A stretch of DNA of 64,000 nt. It comes from Paenibacillus sp. XY044. GTDB taxonomy: Bacteria > Bacillota > Bacilli > Paenibacillales > Paenibacillaceae. The stretch spans positions 1,660,065 to 1,724,064 of the forward strand of contig NZ_NQMO01000001.1 of assembly GCF_002257645.1 (NCBI RefSeq), written 5' to 3'. The translations under genes and the position numbers were made by a program. The notes under the pieces were generated by a model. The model searched no databases. It was given only the letters and a program-made list of their open reading frames with translations, and was not told the origin of the DNA. This document shows positions 1 through 29,921 of the stretch, one piece after another (position 1 is the stretch's first letter; each line of letters begins with the position of its first letter).

Positions 1-3000
1 TCGGTTTGGCTGGAGATCAGATCGATCGGCGTGCCGGGTACTACGAGCTTGGTCTGGACTCTTCGGGATTACTGGGGATGGTGAAGGCCATGGAGTCCAG
101 GATTGGTACGCCTTTGTCGCCGACGTTGTTATTCGAACATACAACGATCCAGGAACTTGCCTCCTATTTGGAAGAACATTACCATGACATATTCATGCCG
201 CCGGTACCGCCTGACGAGCAGGAACGGCAACATGATAGGAAGCCATCTGGCAAGAGAAGGATACAGCTGCCTATATCTGGTGCATCGAAGGGCTCGGGAT
301 CGGAGGGGGACATTGCCATCATCGGCATGGCCGGCCGGTATCCAATGGCAGAGAATATGCATGAATTCTGGTTGAACCTGCTGGACGGAAAAAACTGCGT
401 GACGGAAATCCCCTCCTCGCGATGGGACCGAGAGAGCATGGGGCATATCAAATCCCCATCGGGAAAAGACATTTCCACATGGGGAGGGTTCATCGACGAC
501 CCGGATGCGTTTGATCCGAAGTTTTTTCGGATTTCCCCAAGGGAAGCGGAAACGATGGATCCCCAGGAACGCTTGTTTCTCGAGGTCTGCTGGGAGACGA
601 TGGAGGATGCGGGCTATACGCCCGACACGATCGTACCGCCGCACGGCATTAATGCCCGGCGCAGAGTCGGCGTATTTGCCGGTGTCATGCATAAGGATTA
701 TTCGCTCATCGGGGCGGATGCGATGTCACGTGGGGAGACTTTCCCGCTGTCGCTGCAGACCGGTCCGATTGCAAACCGGGTTTCGTTCTATTGCGATTTT
801 CATGGACCGAGCATGACGGTCGATACGCTGTGCTCATCTTCATTGACCGCCGTCCATTTGGCCGTGGAAAGCCTGCGGCGGGGGGAAAGCGAGGTCGCGC
901 TGGCCGGAGGGATCAATTTGTCGCTCCATCCGGCCAAGTACGTGACGTACGGACTGTGGGGGATGCATTCCAGCGACGGCCGGTGCAGGACGTTCGGCAA
1001 GGACGGGGACGGTTACGTCTCATCCGAAGGGGCAGGCGCAGTGCTGCTGAAGCCGCTGGGTAAAGCCATTGAAGACCGGGACCGCATTTATGCCGTTATC
1101 AAAGCCAGTTCGGTGAATCATGTCGGATCGGTAAGCGGGTTCACGGTTCCCGGGCCGGTCGCACAGGCGGAAGTTATTGCCGACTGCTTGTCGCAGGCCG
1201 GAATCGATCCGCGGACGATCGGATACATAGAAGCCCATGGCACAGGAACGTCGCTTGGGGATCCGATTGAGATGGAAGGCTTGATCCGCGCTTTCGGCGG
1301 CGATTCTCAGGATCGCCAATACTGCGCGATCGGGTCGGTCAAGTCCAACATCGGGCATGCGGAATCCGCGGCAGGTGTCATCGGCTTGCAGAAAGCCGCC
1401 CTGCAAATCTACCACAAAACGCTCGTTCCCTCCCTTCATGCGGAGGAGCTGAATCCTTATATTGATTTCGACCGATCTCCGTTTTATGTCCAGAACAAGA
1501 CGGAGGCGTGGATGCAGCCTGTGGTGGAGCAAGACGGGCTACAAGTAACTTTGCCTAGACGCGCCGGCCTGAGCTCCTTTGGGGCAACAGGCTCCAACGC
1601 CCACCTTTTGCTGGAGGAATATGTGGGACCGTCCAGAAGCACTGCGCAGCAGGACAGAAATGAAAACCAGCGGGTAACGAGGGCGGCCGTACCATTATCA
1701 GCCAAAAATTCTGAACGGCTCAGGGCATATGCCGAGCGTATTCTGGATTACCTGCTGCAGGGCAAGAAAATCGGAAAGATTGAAGAACGAATTTCCGCTC
1801 AGCAACCGCTTGAAAATCGTGTTAAGGAACGGCTAGAAGCGGCATTGCGCGGATACCTGGCCCGCATCCTGTTTGTTCGTGATGATTTAATCGAAACCGG
1901 CATTCCGTGGGGAGACTACGGCATTGAGCCGGTTCACTTCGGGCTGCTGAAGGAAACGCTCCGCAATGAGCTTCATATCGAAATGGACGAATCCGAGTGG
2001 GGCCAGCGAAGCACGGTTTCTTCCGTCGCAGACTACCTGATAAACGAGTATGCTGAGCAAATTCAGGATACATACGGGGATGCTGGACTTGTTGGTGATG
2101 TGCTGCAGGAGGACCACACGGATCAGGACAACGTTTTCCTGCAGGATCTCGCCTATACGCTGCAGGTTGGACGGGTCTCCTTAGAGGAGCGGATTCTGTT
2201 CGTCGTTGATACGGTGGATGAACTTATTCAAAGTCTTCGGGCGTTTCTGGATGGGGACGAAGCGTGGCCGGGTATATTCAGGGGGCAAGTGAAACCAATT
2301 TCATCAGGTCCGGAAGCGTTCCGGAAGGAGGATATCTACTTATGGGAGCAAACCGGAGATATCGAACGCGTGGCAAACGCTTGGGTTCTCGGAACAGCTG
2401 TCGATTGGGCAGGGCTCTATGGGAACGATAAGCCTAACCGAATCAGCCTGCCTACGTACCCTTTTGCCAAGGAAAGGTACTGGATCCCGGTGGACATGAC
2501 GGTTACGTCGGGTCCTCGGCAGACGATCCCGGTCACTAATACGATCGCACCCATCCACCCGCTGCTGCATAAAAACGTGTCTGTTTTCGGAGAGCAGCGG
2601 TTTGAGACACGGCTGTCAGGTGGGGAATTTTTTCTGACAGACCATAGGGTGCAAGGCAGCAAAGTTCTTCCTGGCGTCGCCTACCTGGAGATGGCACGGG
2701 CAGCCGCGATGTATTCCCTCGGGCGCTCAGCCCACAAGGAAGCTTCTCAAGGGATGCGGCTGAAAAACATCGCATGGATTCGGCCGTTTGTGGCGGACGA
2801 TTCGGAAAACAAGCTGACCATCCGGTTGTTCGAGGATCACAGCGGCCGCATTTCTTTTGAAATCTATAGTGGCGGCGAGGGAGAGGGACGAGTCATCCAT
2901 AGTTCCGGGCGAGCGGAAACGGATGAATCTGCGGCGAGTCCGCCTGCGCTGGACCTGGATCGGATCTTACAGGTTTGCAGAATCCAATCGCTTCCTTCTT

Positions 3001-6000
3001 CCAACCTTTACGAGAACTTCAGGCTCCTAGGCATGGAGTACGGTCAGACACACCAGGGCATCGACGTCATTCATGTCGGGGAGAGCCAAGTCCTTGCCAA
3101 GTTATTGCTGAAAAATGGGATGTCACCCGGTGAAAACGGGTACGTTTTGCATCCCGGCATGATGGACTCAGCGCTGCAGGCCACAATCGGGCTGCACAAG
3201 CTTTCGCGAACATCAAGCGGCCATCCTTCCAGCACTTCCAACCCGTTGATGCCGTTTGCACTCCAGGAAATGGAGTTATACGCACCATGCGAAGCTGAAA
3301 TGTGGGCATGGATCCGGCAGAGAGAGGATTCTACGGTAACCACGCAAAGACTGGATATCGATTTATGCGATACCAGCGGCCGGGTGTGCGTGCGGATGAA
3401 AGGATTTTCGACCCGGGTTCTGGAAGGAGCGCTTGCCTCAAGGATATCCGATCCAAATGCAAAGGAAACGCAATTCAATCGGAACACGAAGGAAATGGAG
3501 GAGCGGTATCATGCCGATGAGGCGAGTCAATTCAACAGCGGATCCGACCCGCATGAAGAAGATGCCGATCATTTGCCGGAGAGTCTTGTAGGAAACGTCC
3601 ATCTAATTCCGGTTTGGGATGAAGTCCCGGGAGGCACCATATCCGCTCTCACCCCTTCACCCCTTAAAGGAGGAATGTTAATTGTGGGGGGAGGTCGCCA
3701 AGCGGATCGCATCCGGCGTTATTTTCCAGATGCCCGCGTGCTGGTGCCCGCTGAGGAAGATTCGGTTTCCGCGATCAGCGCGAGGCTGGGGAACTTAAGC
3801 CGCATCGAACATGTCGTGTGGATCGCTCCAGAGTCTAAGTCCGGTTGGGCCGATTCTGAGGGTTGGATTCAAGCCCAGGAACAAGGGATTCTTCCTTTAT
3901 TCCGATGGATTCAGGCATTCCTGGATCGGCGTTATGACGAACAGCCATTGCAGTGGACCATCATTACGACGGAAACCCTGCCGGTATCGGGCAAGGAGCA
4001 GGTTCAGCCCGCCCATGCGGGAGTTCACGGACTGGCAGGATCCATGGTGAAAGAATATGCGAACTGGTCCGTCCGGATTGCCGACCTCGAGAGTGAAAGC
4101 AACTGGCCGCTGGACACCCTGTTCTCGCTTTCGGCCGACCGTCGCGGCCACCCATGGGCTTACCGAAACGGGAAGTGGCATAAGCATTCGCTGATCCGGG
4201 TCCATGCTCCGGTACGGCCGGAAAGATCCCTGCTGCAAACCGGCGGGGTATATGTCGTCATCGGCGGTGCCGGTGGCATCGGAAGAGCTTTCAGTGAATA
4301 TATGGTACGCACTTATCAGGCCCATATCGTATGGATCGGACGAAGACAGCTGGATGAAGGGATTCGGAGCGAAGCTGGCCGGCTCGCCGCATTTGGACCG
4401 GAGCCCGAGTACCTGTCAGCTGACGCATCCAGCGAGGATTCACTGTATGAAGCTTACTTGCATATAAAGGGGAAGCATGCGCGCATTAACGGCGTCATCC
4501 ATTCCGCCATGGTTTTGAACGATCAGGAGCTTGCCGGAATGAGCGAAGAATCGTTTCGGGCCGCGCTCCGCGCCAAAGTGGATGTCAGCGTAAGGCTGGC
4601 AAAAGTGTTTGAAGAAGAACCGCTGGATTTCGTGCTGTTTTTCTCCTCCTTGATCAGCTTCATTAAAAATGCGAAACAAAGCCATTACGCATCGGGCAGC
4701 GCGTTCAAAGACGCATTCGCCCACCGGATGTCCCAGGAGTGGTCATGCCCGGTCAAAATCATGAACTGGGGTTACTGGAGCAGCCCGGAAGCTAATGCTT
4801 CCGAGGAGGTCAAGCAGCTGGAGCGCATCGGCATGGGATTGATCGAGCCGGCGGACGGGATGGAAGCGGTAGAGCTTCTGCTATCCGCTCCGTTCCGGCA
4901 AATGGCGATGATTCGAACGACTCGGGAACTTGTGGTGGAAGGCATGAGCACCGAAGATCGGGTGGAAGTGCTGCCGGATTCGGACAGCGGTTCCTTTTCG
5001 TGGTTGCAGCAGCTTCCGGACCGAAACCAAACCGTCTTGGATCTGGAGAAAGGTTTCGTTCTGGCAGGCGAAGCGGATGATGTGCTCGGATCCATGCTTC
5101 TGTCACGACTCGCATCCATGGGGATGTTCCATGACATAAGCGGCACTCGCGATGATTTTCAAAAGCGCACCCAAATTTCTCCTCGATATACCCGCTGGCT
5201 GGAGGAGAGCCTGGAAGCATTGACCAGGAAAGGGCGGCTGATCCGAGCCGGCGAGTCGTATCGCTTAGCGGAAGATGTTACGCAGAATCCGGATTTCGCG
5301 CGATCCGCTTGGGATGAGCATAAGAAACAGTGGGTGACCGATTCAAGCCTGAAACCTTGGATGAGCCTGGCCGAAACGATGCTGGAGGCACTCCCTGATA
5401 TTTTAAGCGGTAAAATCCGTGCTACCGATATGATGTTCCCGAATTCCTCCATGCGCCGGGTGGAAGGAATCTATAAAAACAACCCTGTGGCAGACTACTT
5501 CAACGAGGTGCTGGCGGATTCGGCCGTGGCCATCCTCCATGAGATATGGCGCCGGGACCCGTCCTACAAAGTCAGGCTGATTGAAATCGGAGCGGGAACC
5601 GGAGGGACGAGCAGTCTGCTTTTCCGCAGGCTTCAGCCTTATCAGGACCGGATCGAGGAGTACTGTTACACGGATATTTCTAAAGCCTTTCTTCATCACG
5701 CGGAAAATGAGTATGGCCCTCATGTCTCCTATCTGACTTACGATTTATTCAATGTCGATGATCCCGGAACGGGATGGATGAACAAAAAAGGCAGGTTCGA
5801 CATTGCCATCGCGGCCAACGTACTGCACGCGACGAGAAGCACGCGCCGGACGCTGCGACATGCCAAGGCGCTGCTGAAGAAAAACGGTCATCTTCTGATC
5901 AACGAACTTAGCAGCAGTCGTCTTCTCGCCCATCTGACCTTTGGGCTCCTTGAAGGCTGGTGGTTGTATGACGATCCGGAAATCCGGATACCGGGATGTC

Positions 6001-9000
6001 CAGGACTGTATCCTGAGTCATGGAAGTCAGCGCTGGAAAGCGAAGGGTATGGGCAGGTTGAGTTTCCGGCAGTGCATGCCCATTCCTTGGGACAGCAAAT
6101 CATTGCCGCGGCAAGCGACGGCACGATTCGCATCAGAACGTCCGTGCATGGCGTGGACCGCAGCCGAACTGTAGGAAGAAAATCATTCTTGAGCGGAACT
6201 AGAAACGGTCCGCTGGCTGAATCCGGAAGATCTGACGTGATTCACGGACAAGAGTCGAAGCGTGTTAGAACAGAATCCGACGACCAGACCAGCGATGCTG
6301 CACGGACGATCCTCGCCGCTTCACAGCCATCTCAAGCCCATGACGAAGAGATGATTTCCCAGAGACTGGAGCAACATGTCAGGGAGGTGATCGTGGACAA
6401 GCTGTCCGAGGCGCTGAAGGTGCATTCGCAGGATATTGATCTGGATGAATCGTTTGCCGATTACGGACTTGACTCGATTATCGGAGTCCACCTCGTGCAA
6501 ATTTTGAATCAGGCGCTAAACATCGAACTGGATACGACCACTTTATTTGATTACAGTTCGGTCCGACAGTTGACTACGTATATTTTGAAGGATCACCGGG
6601 AGGGTGCTGCCGGTACACTGGCAGAGATTTCGCCGCCTGCGTCTGCTTTGAATATTGGAGCGGAAGACGAACTTGAGGATTCTGGACAGGAGAGCTTCGG
6701 GTCGATGGACTATCCTACCTTGGAAAGCGAGCGGTTCGTTTCAGCGCAGGAAAGCGGAAATCCATTTGATGCGCAGGGATGGGAGGAGGAACGCGAACCG
6801 ATCGCGATCATCGGAATGAGCGGCAGATTTGCCGGTTCGGCCGACGTAAACGAGCTGTGGGATCACTTATCCCGCGGCGAGGAGCTGATCGGCACCTCTC
6901 CTAGGTGGAAACTGTCCGACCACTATCCGCCGGGCTCGACATTCTGCGAGGCTGGGGGATTTGTGGACGACATCGATCAATTTGACCCTTTCTTTTTTAA
7001 CATTAACGGACTGGAAGCCACCTACATGGATCCGCAGCAGCGGGTCTTTTTGGAGGAATGCTGGAAAGCGCTGGAGGACTCCGGATATGCAGGCACCCGC
7101 ATTCAGGGAAGCCAGTGCGGCGTGTATGTCGGCTGCCTGGGTGGGTCCGGCGATTATTCGTCTCTGGCGGGAAGCGAGCGTCCGCCGCAGGCCTTTTGGG
7201 GAATGGCCGGGTCGGTCGTCCCTGCCAGAATCGCCTATTATCTGGATTTGAAAGGGCCCGCCATCGCCATTGACACGGCGTGCTCCAGCTCGCTGGTCGC
7301 CGTCCACCTGGCCTGCCAGGGCCTGAGGTCCGGGGAGACGGACATGGCATTAGCCGGGGGCGTATTCCTTCAGTCCACGCCTTGGTATTATTTGAGCACC
7401 AACAAGGCAGGGATGCTATCGGCTAAGGGGCACAGTTACACGTTCGACGAACGTGCCGACGGTTTCGTCCCCGGAGAGGGAGCCGGCGTTCTGGTCCTGA
7501 AGCGTCTAAAGGAGGCCTTGGCGGACGAGGACCGGATTTACGGGGTCATTCGGGGCAGCGGGCTCAATCAAGACGGGACGACCAACGGGATCACCGCGCC
7601 AAGCGCCCTGTCCCAGGAAAGGCTGGAGTGCGGCGTATATGACAAATACGACATCGACCCTTCGCATATTCAAGTCGTCGAAGCGCATGGCACCGGAACG
7701 AAACTGGGCGATCCAATCGAATACCAGGCGATTACGCGAGCTTTCCGCAAGTATACCGACCGAAGCGGCTACTGCGCGATCGGCTCGATCAAGACCAATA
7801 TCGGGCATGCCGCGCACGCGGCGGGCGTGGCCGGCATCATCAAGATATTGCTCGCTTTAAAACACGGGCAAATTCCGCCAACGCTGAATTTCCACAAGGG
7901 CAATCCCGGCATTTCGTTCGGAGACAGCCCTTTCTACGTCAATACAAGCTTGAAAGAATGGACTCCGGAAGGGCAGCGCCCAAGGCTTGCCGCCGTCAGC
8001 TCGTTCGGTTTCAGCGGAACCAACGCCCATGTCGTCATCGAAGAGGCTATAGCTCCAAAGCGAGTATCGGCCAGTCGGCCGGGGCACCTGATCGCCTTGT
8101 CCGCGCGGACCTCTGAGCAGCTGCGTGAGCAGGTTCGACAGTTGACGGACTTCATGGCTGAGCACAAAGAAGCGCCGCTTGCCGACATCAGCTACACGCT
8201 GCTGCTGGGTAGAAAGCATTTGAACCACAGGTTTGCCTGCGTGGTCAAGTCGGAGGTTGAGCTACAATCGCTCCTTCATGGGTGGCTGTCAGATGGTTAT
8301 CTGCAACAGCAAGTCTTTACGGCTTCGTTTCAGGAAAACGAACGCAGCGAGAGGCTCACTCTAAAAAGATACGGAAATCAATGCATCCATGAGCTGCAGG
8401 GCATCCATGAGCCGGACGAGTATATGGAACGCTTGACGGTCGTAGCAGAGCTTTTCGTTCAAGGCTATGTTCTGGATATTGAGGCTCTGTACCAAGGGAC
8501 CGGGCATACTGTTGTCTCGCTTCCGTCGTATCCATTTGAAAAAGGAAGCTACTGGATTTCGGAATCTTCCAAGGAACGAGAAGCAGCGAGGACATTGCAT
8601 CATCTCTCCGGATCTCCATCAGAACGCCACCCGCTGCTGCATGACAATGTGTCCGATTTGTCCGGCGTAAAATACCGTTCGATCATAACTGGAAATGAGG
8701 ATTACCTGAACAAGCTCCAGGAAAAAGGGAGTTACCGTCTTCTTGGAGCAGCCTGCCTGGAAATGGCGAGAGCAGGTGCCGCGCTGTCGTCCAATAGTTT
8801 AAAACTGCCGGCTGAGGACATCGTTCTTCGGGACGTGGCATGGTCCAAACCGCTAGATCTGGTGCAGGATGGTGTCACCTTGGAACTGGAGCTGTTTGCC
8901 GAAGAGGACCAGACCTTCGCTTATGAAATTCGGGCACTGCCGCTGGCTGAGGGTGCACAGCCCGAGCCGGTCGTACTCAATCAAGGGTCGGTTCTTTGGG

Positions 9001-9550
9001 AGAAGATCCCGGAAGAACGCGCAGATCTTTCGGCGATTCAAGCCCGCTGTTCCATCCAAACCTGGACGAAACAGGAGTGGTACCGTTCATTTGAAACATC
9101 CGATATCCGCTATGCGCCTGAACAGCGGGTCATCGAGGGCGTATGGGCAGGAGACGGGAAGGCGCTGGCCAAAATTTCCGCGGACTACTTGCCGAATCAC
9201 CAAGACCACCGAATGTTGATTCACCCCATCGTATTGGATCAAGCTCTTCAGCTAGCTTGCGCGATCGATTGGACTAGAGTGAATCCGCTGCGCGAACCGA
9301 TTCGTTTCCGTGCGGCTTCTCTTCCGATCACCGCCGCAGAAATTCGAATCAAGGACACGGGTGACCGTGCCATGTGGGTGTACGTCTCGCTAAGCGGACA
9401 AGATGGCGGCTACAGTGAGACGCGGACTATAGAATTGGACCTGTATGATTCAAAGGGAACTCTGTGTGCGCGATTCGGTCATTTTACGGTGAAAATGCCC
9501 GAGCGCGATTTCCGTTCCGCCGTATCAATTTCAGAAATGGGAGAGATGAG

Positions 9551-9554
<4 letters not shown>
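1..9554 (+). CDS. trans-AT polyketide synthase, 5'-truncated: ACP | KS-DH-KR-cMT-ACP | KS-DH0
   Basis: The reading frame is open at the left edge, so the N-terminus lies upstream; residues are counted from nt 6. Visible domains are: end of an ACP (GLDS, Ser19); KS1 about 102-540 (Cys276, His411, His451); a dead ACP-like insert about 609-685; DH about 855-1135 (HxxxGxxxxP His880, Asp1054); KR (GGAGGIG near 1416, Tyr1561); C-methyltransferase (EIGAGTG near 1859); ACP (Ser2157); KS2 from about 2264 (DTACSSS Cys2426, EAHGTGT, NIGHA); and a DH-like domain about 2875-3160 whose His is Leu2904. No AT domain separates KS from the reductive domains, so malonyl units must be loaded in trans. The first full module should give an alpha-methyl alkene. 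The second is split, because its KR and ACP start the next protein. The last codons overlap the next start (ATGA), implying coupled translation. Confidence 0.95.
1831..2062 (+). other. Serine-less ACP-like domain inserted in the KS1 flanking region
   Basis: Between the post-KS segment starting SAKNSERL and its continuation LAYTLQVGR lies a stretch of about 77 residues that aligns by eye with a carrier protein. It has the helical pattern, the 'DD.IE...PW.DYG' lead-in and the 'STVSSVADYLINEY' tail typical of the neighbouring ACPs. The attachment motif GLDS is replaced by GIEP (Glu641-Pro642), so phosphopantetheine cannot be attached. The role is unknown; a structural or docking function is possible. 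Confidence 0.6.
8628..9530 (+). other. Degenerate dehydratase domain (DH0) at the C-terminus of the first PKS protein
   Basis: The domain opens with HPLLHDN and keeps the LEMARA helix and the HPIVLDQALQ segment with the usual Asp. At the catalytic HxxxGxxxxP motif the sequence reads LQEKGSYRLL: His is Leu2904 and the Pro is Leu. An active dehydratase needs that His, so the split module should stop at the beta-hydroxy stage after the KR of the next protein. It may survive as a scaffold or docking surface at the protein-protein junction. Confidence 0.75.
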
Positions 9555-27865
<18,311 letters not shown>

Positions 27866-27890
27866 GCGCGGACCACGGTCGTGAGGCTGT

Positions 27891-28625
27891 ATGCTCCGCC
27901 ATGCGGCCGGGACCCAAGCTTCCGTTGAAGAACAGGAGAGGAGGGGAGCTCAACTGAGCTACGACGTTTATCCGCTGCGAACCGTTTCCCTGCCTTTTAT
28001 CAATTACACGTATATCGTGGTGGATTCCCGCAATCACCAAGCCATGCTGGTTGATCCGGCTTGGGACATCCAAGCGATTACAGGAAAACTGAAGGAGCTG
28101 CAAGTGGAAGTGCAAGGAATCCTGCTGACGCATTCCCATGAAGACCATGTTCATTTAGCATCCGATTTAACGGAAATATACGATTGTGCCGTTTACATGT
28201 CCGCGGTAGAGGCAGAAGACTACGCCTTCAGATGCAAAAATTTGATAAAGGTGTATGATAGAGAAATACTGCGCTTTGGAGAAACTACGGTGACGTGCAT
28301 ATGGACGCCAGGGCACACCTCGGGAAGCATGTGTTACTTTCTGCGGGAATGCGTGTTCACTGGGGATACGCTTTTCATTGAAGGGTGCGGGGGATGTCAA
28401 TTTAGAGGGAGTTCGGCAGACCAGATGTTTGACAGCATTCAAAAAATCAAAGCCTGTGTTACTCCCGACATGCGCGTTTTTCCCGGCCATTCCTTCGGTG
28501 AAGCACCCGGTGCAAGTTTTGCCCGCTTGTATGACCGGAACATTTACGTGCAGCTGGAGTCCCGCAAGCACTTTGTCGACTTCCGTATGAGGCCGAACCA
28601 AAGCAAAGCGTACCATTTTCAATAA
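27891..28625 (+). CDS. Metallo-beta-lactamase-fold hydrolase of trans-AT PKS clusters (BaeB/PksB type)
   Basis: It shows the MBL metal motif THSHEDHVH, a GHTSGS loop, a FTGDTLF strand with the bridging Asp, and a C-terminal FPGHSFGE His, which is the glyoxalase-II-like pattern. Homologues named BaeB/PksB sit in bacillaene-type clusters; their exact role is unsettled, with thioester clearing often suggested. The coordinates use the first ATG. The conserved part begins near SYDVYPLRT, and a much better ribosome binding site stands before a CTG at 27954, so the real N-terminus may be 21 residues shorter. The gene lies 25 bases after the thioesterase stop and 21 bases before the AT-like gene, all on one strand, so the three are probably one transcript. 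Confidence 0.85.
   Translation: MLRHAAGTQASVEEQERRGAQLSYDVYPLRTVSLPFINYTYIVVDSRNHQAMLVDPAWDIQAITGKLKELQVEVQGILLTHSHEDHVHLASDLTEIYDCAVYMSAVEAEDYAFRCKNLIKVYDREILRFGETTVTCIWTPGHTSGSMCYFLRECVFTGDTLFIEGCGGCQFRGSSADQMFDSIQKIKACVTPDMRVFPGHSFGEAPGASFARLYDRNIYVQLESRKHFVDFRMRPNQSKAYHFQ
27934..27956 (+). promoter_or_regulatory. Strong ribosome binding site before a possible CTG start
   Basis: AGGAGAGGAGGGG (27934-27946) ends 7 bases before an in-frame CTG (27954-27956) whose downstream codons begin the conserved MBL sequence. The ATG at 27891 has no comparable site. This favours initiation at CTG, which is rare. Confidence 0.45.
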
Positions 28626-28646
28626 TCTGGAGGTTACTTCACCATC

Positions 28647-29603
28647 ATGGCAAAACCCGTCGTTTTCTTGTTTCCCGGTCAAGGCTCCCAATATTACCAG
28701 ATGGGAATCGAACTCTACGAACGGCATTCCGGATTCCGGTCATGGATGGACCGGATGGACCGGCGGCTGTATCAATCGGCGGGCAGGTCTGTCGCCCTGG
28801 AACTGTACGGCAGCGGCCGTAAAGCGGGCGAACCTCTGGATCATTTATCCTACAGCCATCCGGCCATCTTTATGGTGGAATATGCATTGGCGCAAGTGAT
28901 GATAGAAAACGGGGTATATCCGGATATCGTGCTGGGGACGAGCTTAGGCGAGTTTGCATCCTGTGCCGTTGCCGGCGTAATCGATTGGGAAACGGCTTTG
29001 GAGCTTGTTGCCGCTCAAGCCGACGTGGTCCAGCAGACTTGCGAGCCGGGCGGCATGATCGCCATCGTAAGCGATCCCGCGATGTTCGAGCAAACCGCTG
29101 AGCTGCATAAGCACACCGAGCTGGCCGCCGTGAATTTTCATTCCCACTTCGTCGTATCCGGCACGGCCGAAGGCATCCGGCAGGCGGAAGCGTACTTAAC
29201 GCAAACCCGGACTGCCCATCAGGTGCTGCCGGTGCGTTACGGGTTTCACTCCGCGTCAATCGACGCGGCGGAAGCGGCGTATAAACCTTACCTGAAAGGA
29301 ATCAAGTTTAACCGGCCGCAGGTGAAGCTGATTTCCGGTCTATATGGGATGGGTATCACGTCTTTATCTTCAGACTATGTCTGGGATGCCGTTCGGCATC
29401 CGATCCGGTTTTTGGAAGCGATCCAGCGGCTGAGCCCCACAGAGCATATCTGCGTTGATCTAGGGCCGTCCGGAACACTTGCCAATTTCACGAAGCATTT
29501 GTGGAAAACAGTATCCGGCTCAGGAGTTTATAGCGTGCTCAGTCCTTTTCAAAAAGATTTGGAGCGATTGGAAACGTTGATGATCCGAATTCAGCATGCA
29601 TAG
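28647..29603 (+). CDS. Discrete acyltransferase homologue, probably proofreading acyl hydrolase (PedC/PksD type)
   Basis: A 318-residue stand-alone FabD-like protein. It has FPGQGSQYYQMG at the N-terminus, nucleophile motif GTSLGE (Ser99) and the GFHS His. The start is ATG 28647 with GGAGG at 28629. Trans-AT clusters carry two such branches: malonyl-loading ATs, and acyl hydrolases that clear stalled chains. Two features favour the hydrolase branch: the 'GSQYYQMG...THPAIFMVEYALAQ'-like N-terminal half, which I recall from PedC/PksD proteins, and Gln124 where malonyl-specific enzymes have the carboxylate-binding Arg (aligned by eye). If so, the elongation AT is not in this window. It is the last gene before a strong terminator and so ends the PKS operon. 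A malonyl-loading AT remains the alternative. Confidence 0.8.
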   Translation: MAKPVVFLFPGQGSQYYQMGIELYERHSGFRSWMDRMDRRLYQSAGRSVALELYGSGRKAGEPLDHLSYSHPAIFMVEYALAQVMIENGVYPDIVLGTSLGEFASCAVAGVIDWETALELVAAQADVVQQTCEPGGMIAIVSDPAMFEQTAELHKHTELAAVNFHSHFVVSGTAEGIRQAEAYLTQTRTAHQVLPVRYGFHSASIDAAEAAYKPYLKGIKFNRPQVKLISGLYGMGITSLSSDYVWDAVRHPIRFLEAIQRLSPTEHICVDLGPSGTLANFTKHLWKTVSGSGVYSVLSPFQKDLERLETLMIRIQHA

Positions 29604-29614
29604 CGGTAGTTTTG

Positions 29615-29654
29615 ATCCCATCCCATTCCTATAAGCAGGGGATGGGATTTTTTT
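29615..29654 (+). terminator. Rho-independent terminator ending the PKS operon
   Basis: Ten-base arms ATCCCATCCC (29615-29624) and GGGATGGGAT (29639-29648) enclose a 14-base loop and run into seven Ts. It lies 11 bases after the stop of the acyl-hydrolase-like gene. Confidence 0.9.
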
Positions 29655-29728
29655 ATGGGAACTAGTGTGAATCGAGTATGTAAGGATGTCGCAGAACTGA
29701 ATCAATGTGGTTTGAGAACATATAGACA

Positions 29729-29746
29729 ACATAATATATGTTATGT
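29729..29746. promoter_or_regulatory. AT-rich 18-base near-palindrome, first copy
   Basis: ACATAATATATGTTATGT has ACATAA/TTATGT arms. A perfect version lies at 30401, on the other side of the MerR gene. The 318-base stretch 29604-29921 otherwise holds only the PKS terminator, AT-rich DNA and the MerR promoter. Confidence 0.4.
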
Positions 29747-29867
29747 AAACCATAATTTTATTTATTACGTTTATATTTAATATCATTAATAACATTTCCG
29801 ATTCCTGCCATTCACAGCAGTTCATTGCAATTTATTTCTTTTCAATTCATTACGACTCACTCAGCCC

Positions 29868-29898
29868 TTGACTTGGAGTCAGCTCCAGCGTTTACAAT
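29868..29898 (+). promoter_or_regulatory. MerR-type promoter with 19-base spacer and operator dyad
   Basis: The -35 TTGACT (29868-29873) and -10 TACAAT (29893-29898) are 19 bases apart, longer than the usual 17. The spacer holds GGAG...CTCC (29875-29886). Over-long spacers with a dyad are the mark of MerR-family promoters, where the regulator untwists DNA. The next gene encodes a MerR protein, so this is probably autoregulation. Confidence 0.75.
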
Positions 29899-29921
29899 AC
29901 GGAAGAAAGGCGGTGATTTCT

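Noticed and set aside
129-692. Long minus-strand frames inside the PKS genes, such as this one and 18845-19648
   Set aside because: They are shadows of the high-information coding strand, with no ribosome binding site and no family resemblance; the + strand carries continuous, motif-complete domains.
9464-9550. Upstream extension of the second PKS protein to 9464
   Set aside because: The extra 29 residues overlap the first gene without a ribosome binding site; the ATGA overlap at 9551 with GGGAGAG is a normal coupled start.
29520-29825. Minus-strand frame over the PKS terminator
   Set aside because: It reads through an AT-rich gap and a clear terminator; the composition is not protein-like.
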